A stretch of DNA of 64,000 nucleotides from Rhizobium esperanzae (GTDB taxonomy: Bacteria; Pseudomonadota; Alphaproteobacteria; Rhizobiales; Rhizobiaceae): contig NZ_JACIFY010000002.1 of assembly GCF_014197615.1 (NCBI RefSeq), positions 186,001 to 250,000 on the forward strand, given 5' to 3'. Shown here piece by piece: positions 61,705 through 64,000 of the stretch (positions are counted from its first letter, which is position 1; every line of letters begins with the position of its first letter). The position numbers were made by a program, and so were the translations under genes. The notes below the pieces were generated by a model. It made no database searches. It was not told the origin of the DNA and was given only the letters and a program-made list of their open reading frames with translations.

Positions 61705-64000
61705 TCAAGCCGCCTTCTCAACCCCCGGCGCGCGCATCGCCTGCGGCTTCCCAAGCAGATAACCTTGCGCCTCGTCGCACTGTTCTTCGAGAAGCGTGTC
61801 CAGCTGTGCCTGGGTTTCCACGCCTTCCGCCAGCACCGGCACCTCCAGGCTGCGGCCGAGGGCCAGGATGGCGCGGACGATTGCCTTGGATTGGGCGTTG
61901 CTTTCGACCTCGGCCATGAAGCTCTTGTCGAGCTTGATCTTGTCGAAGGGGAAGGAGCGCAGGGTTTCCAGCGAGGAATAGCCGGTGCCGAAATCGTCGA
62001 TGGCGATCGAGACGCCGAGCGCCTTCATCTCGCGCATGGTGCCGAGCGCCTTGTCCTTGTCGATGATGATGGAGCTTTCGGTGATCTCGATTTCGAGGCG
62101 GCGTGGGTCGAGGCCGGTTTCGGCAAGGATGCCAGCGATAACGGCCGCCATGTCGGCATGGCCGAGCTGGACGGGCGAGAGGTTGACGGCGATCTTGTGG
62201 CCGTTGCTCCAGCTCGCCGCCTCCCGGCAGGCTTCGCGCAGCACCCATTCGCCGATCGGCAGGATGGCGCCGCATTCCTCGGCAAGGCCGATAAAATCCA
62301 TCGGCGGGATATTGCCGCGTTCGTGATGCTTCCAGCGCAGCAGAACCTCGTATCCGGTGATCTCACCCGTGCTCACCGATTTCTGCACCTGATAATGCAG
62401 ATGCAGCTCGTTGCGATCGATGCAGGCCCAGAGATCGTTGGCGAGCGCGCGGCGGCGGCGCGCGGTCTCGTCCATGGCAGCCTCGTAGAAGCAGACCTTC
62501 TGTAGCAGGGATTGCTTGGCGCGGTACATGGCAAGGTCGGCATTGGCGAGAAGCCCGTCGACGCTCTCGGCATCGCTCGGATAGATCGCCACACCAAGGC
62601 TGGCGCCGGTCTTGATCTCGAAGCCGTCGACGGAAATCATGCCGACCAGAGCGCCTTCCAGGCGCGCGATGAAATCATGCAGGGCGCTGAGATCGTCGAA
62701 GCGCCTGGTCGCGGCGAACTCGTCGCCGCCGAAGCGGGCGATGAATTCGCCCTCCTGCAGCGCCTCGCCGAGACGGCGCGTCAGCTCGACCAGCACCAAG
62801 TCGCCGGTGCCGTGGCCGTGCTGGTCGTTGACCTCCTTGAACTTGTCGAGATCGATGCCGATGACCGCGACCTTGCCCCTCACCCGGTCCGCGACCATCA
62901 TCTCCTCGGCGACGCGCTCGCCGAACTGCAGCCGGTTCGGCAGGCCCGTCAGCGCATCGTGCATGGCGAGGAAGGCGACCTGCTCCTCGGATTTCACGCG
63001 ATCGGAAATATCCTCGAAAGTGACGACCCAGCCGCCATTCGGCAGGATATTGACATGCTGCTGGATGGAGATGCCGCTCGGATATTTGTGCACCGCGCTG
63101 CCGGCGCCGCCCCTGATCAGCGCCATGTTCCTGATATAATGGGCCTCGGCCCGCGCCGCCGCTTCCGCCGCATCCTCGGTGTTGGCGGCATAGCCGATTT
63201 CGACGATCTGCCGGTAGGCCATGCCCTGATGCACCGACCCTTCGGGAAATTTGAAGATTTCGAGATAGCGCTTGTTGCACAGCACCAGGCGCTCGTCTCC
63301 ATCGAACATGCAGATGCCCTGCCCGATGTTTTCGAGCGCGATATCGAGATTGCGGGTGACCTCCTCGATCCGGTCGGCATCCGCCTTCTGCTTGCTGTTA
63401 TCCTTGGTGATCTTCGCATAACCGATCAGCACGCCGGTTTCGTCATGGATCGCATCGATGACGACATAGGCCCAGAAGGAGGAGCCGTCCTTGCGATAAC
63501 GCCAGCCCTGGGCTTCGAACTTGCCTTCCCGGCGGGCAGTTTCCAGCGCCCGCTGCGGCAGACCGTTCCTGCGGTCTTCCTGCGAATAGAACAGCGAGAA
63601 ATCCTTGCCGACGATCTCATCGGCGCTGTAGCCCTTGGTGCGCTCGGCCCCGGCATTCCAGTTGCTGACCTTGCCATCCGGATCGAGCATGTAGATGGCG
63701 TAATCGGTCACGCCCTGGACGAGCAGCTTGAAATTGCGCTCCGCCTTGGCGCTCTTGGCCTCCGAGCGCACGGCGAAGCTGGCGGCGGCAAAACCCGCCG
63801 CCAGCAGCGAAAAGGTGACGGCGGCGATCGTCACCACCATGATAGCGGGCGAAATCAGCGTCGCGGGATCGAGCGCCACCACGCCCGGCGTGACCGTCAC
63901 GCCCGCCATCGCGGTGAAATGCAGCGCGACGACGCCTGACGTCAACAGAAGTGTGGGCGCAAGCCCGCGCAAGATCGGCCGCTCGCCCCTGCCCGCAAAC
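61705..64000 (-). CDS. MHYT-PAS-GGDEF-EAL protein, cyclic-di-GMP metabolism (partial)
   Basis: The reading frame is still open at the window edge, so the N-terminus is missing. The visible part has hydrophobic helices with the MHYT-like HFTAMAGV near the edge, a PAS domain (YAIYMLDPDGKVSNWN), a second PAS (IGQGICMFDGDERLVLCN), a GGDEF domain with intact RFGGDEFAAT and an EAL domain with YEVLLRWKH, NLSPVQL, EITESS, DDFGTGYSS and AEGVET. Both catalytic sites look intact. The MHYT part is thought to sense oxygen, CO or NO through copper, which would link c-di-GMP to gas. It is membrane bound. Confidence 0.92.
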   Translation of the reverse strand, partial: FAGRGERPILRGLAPTLLLTSGVVALHFTAMAGVTVTPGVVALDPATLISPAIMVVTIAAVTFSLLAAGFAAASFAVRSEAKSAKAERNFKLLVQGVTDYAIYMLDPDGKVSNWNAGAERTKGYSADEIVGKDFSLFYSQEDRRNGLPQRALETARREGKFEAQGWRYRKDGSSFWAYVVIDAIHDETGVLIGYAKITKDNSKQKADADRIEEVTRNLDIALENIGQGICMFDGDERLVLCNKRYLEIFKFPEGSVHQGMAYRQIVEIGYAANTEDAAEAAARAEAHYIRNMALIRGGAGSAVHKYPSGISIQQHVNILPNGGWVVTFEDISDRVKSEEQVAFLAMHDALTGLPNRLQFGERVAEEMMVADRVRGKVAVIGIDLDKFKEVNDQHGHGTGDLVLVELTRRLGEALQEGEFIARFGGDEFAATRRFDDLSALHDFIARLEGALVGMISVDGFEIKTGASLGVAIYPSDAESVDGLLANADLAMYRAKQSLLQKVCFYEAAMDETARRRRALANDLWACIDRNELHLHYQVQKSVSTGEITGYEVLLRWKHHERGNIPPMDFIGLAEECGAILPIGEWVLREACREAASWSNGHKIAVNLSPVQLGHADMAAVIAGILAETGLDPRRLEIEITESSIIIDKDKALGTMREMKALGVSIAIDDFGTGYSSLETLRSFPFDKIKLDKSFMAEVESNAQSKAIVRAILALGRSLEVPVLAEGVETQAQLDTLLEEQCDEAQGYLLGKPQAMRAPGVEKAA

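Overview
The window is a high-GC chromosomal segment whose gene content and intergenic palindromes point to Rhizobium, probably the leguminosarum/etli group. Indicators are a second FtsZ without a C-terminal tail, an aa3-type oxidase with two subunit-III genes (coxMNOP-like), a cobalamin riboswitch followed by a vitamin uptake ABC operon, and many copies of a rhizobial-type intergenic palindrome. This assignment is inference from gene content; no rRNA or tRNA marker is present. LAYOUT. 1-9.6 kb holds mixed metabolic genes: a UbiA prenyltransferase, a phosphodiester glycosidase, an alpha/beta hydrolase, a Coq7-type hydroxylase, a LysE exporter, an ABC exporter, GFA and VOC proteins, a histidine phosphatase, and dapB with an in-frame upstream membrane segment. 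9.6-20.1 kb holds ornithine cyclodeaminase-like and GNAT proteins, a PLP decarboxylase, a small cysteine-peptidase-like protein, Kup, a CPA1 antiporter and an intradiol dioxygenase. 20.1-23.7 kb holds two tandem beta-helix/VCBS proteins separated by a large hairpin element. 24.1-29.8 kb encodes a MacB/LolCDE-like export system (two FtsX-type permeases, ATPase, HlyD adaptor) with an AraC-type regulator upstream on the same strand. 30-35.7 kb encodes a dienelactone hydrolase-like protein and, transcribed leftward, cytochrome c then oxidase subunits II, I, III-like, III and IV-like. 36-46.7 kb holds a lower-GC membrane protein, MYG1, a HIT protein, a riboswitch-controlled btuFCD-like operon, a sulfur transferase/dioxygenase, and an acetolactate synthase large subunit preceded by a leader peptide and attenuator hairpin. 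46.9-51.1 kb holds a Pro-rich exported protein, FtsZ2, three tiny hydrophilic proteins, an AHSA1 protein and a LacI regulator. 51.2-57.9 kb is the most striking region: a compact operon of a GGDEF-EAL protein, a degenerate HATPase-like protein, a STAS-methyltransferase fusion, a membrane SpoIIE-type phosphatase, an intact HATPase and a classical STAS protein. 58-64 kb holds a Gly/Asn-repeat exported protein with a strong terminator, a broken IS66 transposase, a glutathione S-transferase and a partial MHYT-PAS-GGDEF-EAL protein running off the window end. HOW IT WORKS TOGETHER. The 51-58 kb operon looks like a partner-switching signalling module: a sensor phosphatase would dephosphorylate STAS proteins phosphorylated by the HATPase, with outputs through a STAS-linked methyltransferase and c-di-GMP turnover. 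The oxidase operon is a self-contained respiratory branch with its own candidate donor cytochrome c. The cobalamin riboswitch identifies the substrate of the FecCD-type transporter beside it. The ilv leader indicates branched-chain amino acid control by attenuation. No CRISPR array, tRNA, rRNA or intact transposon was seen.
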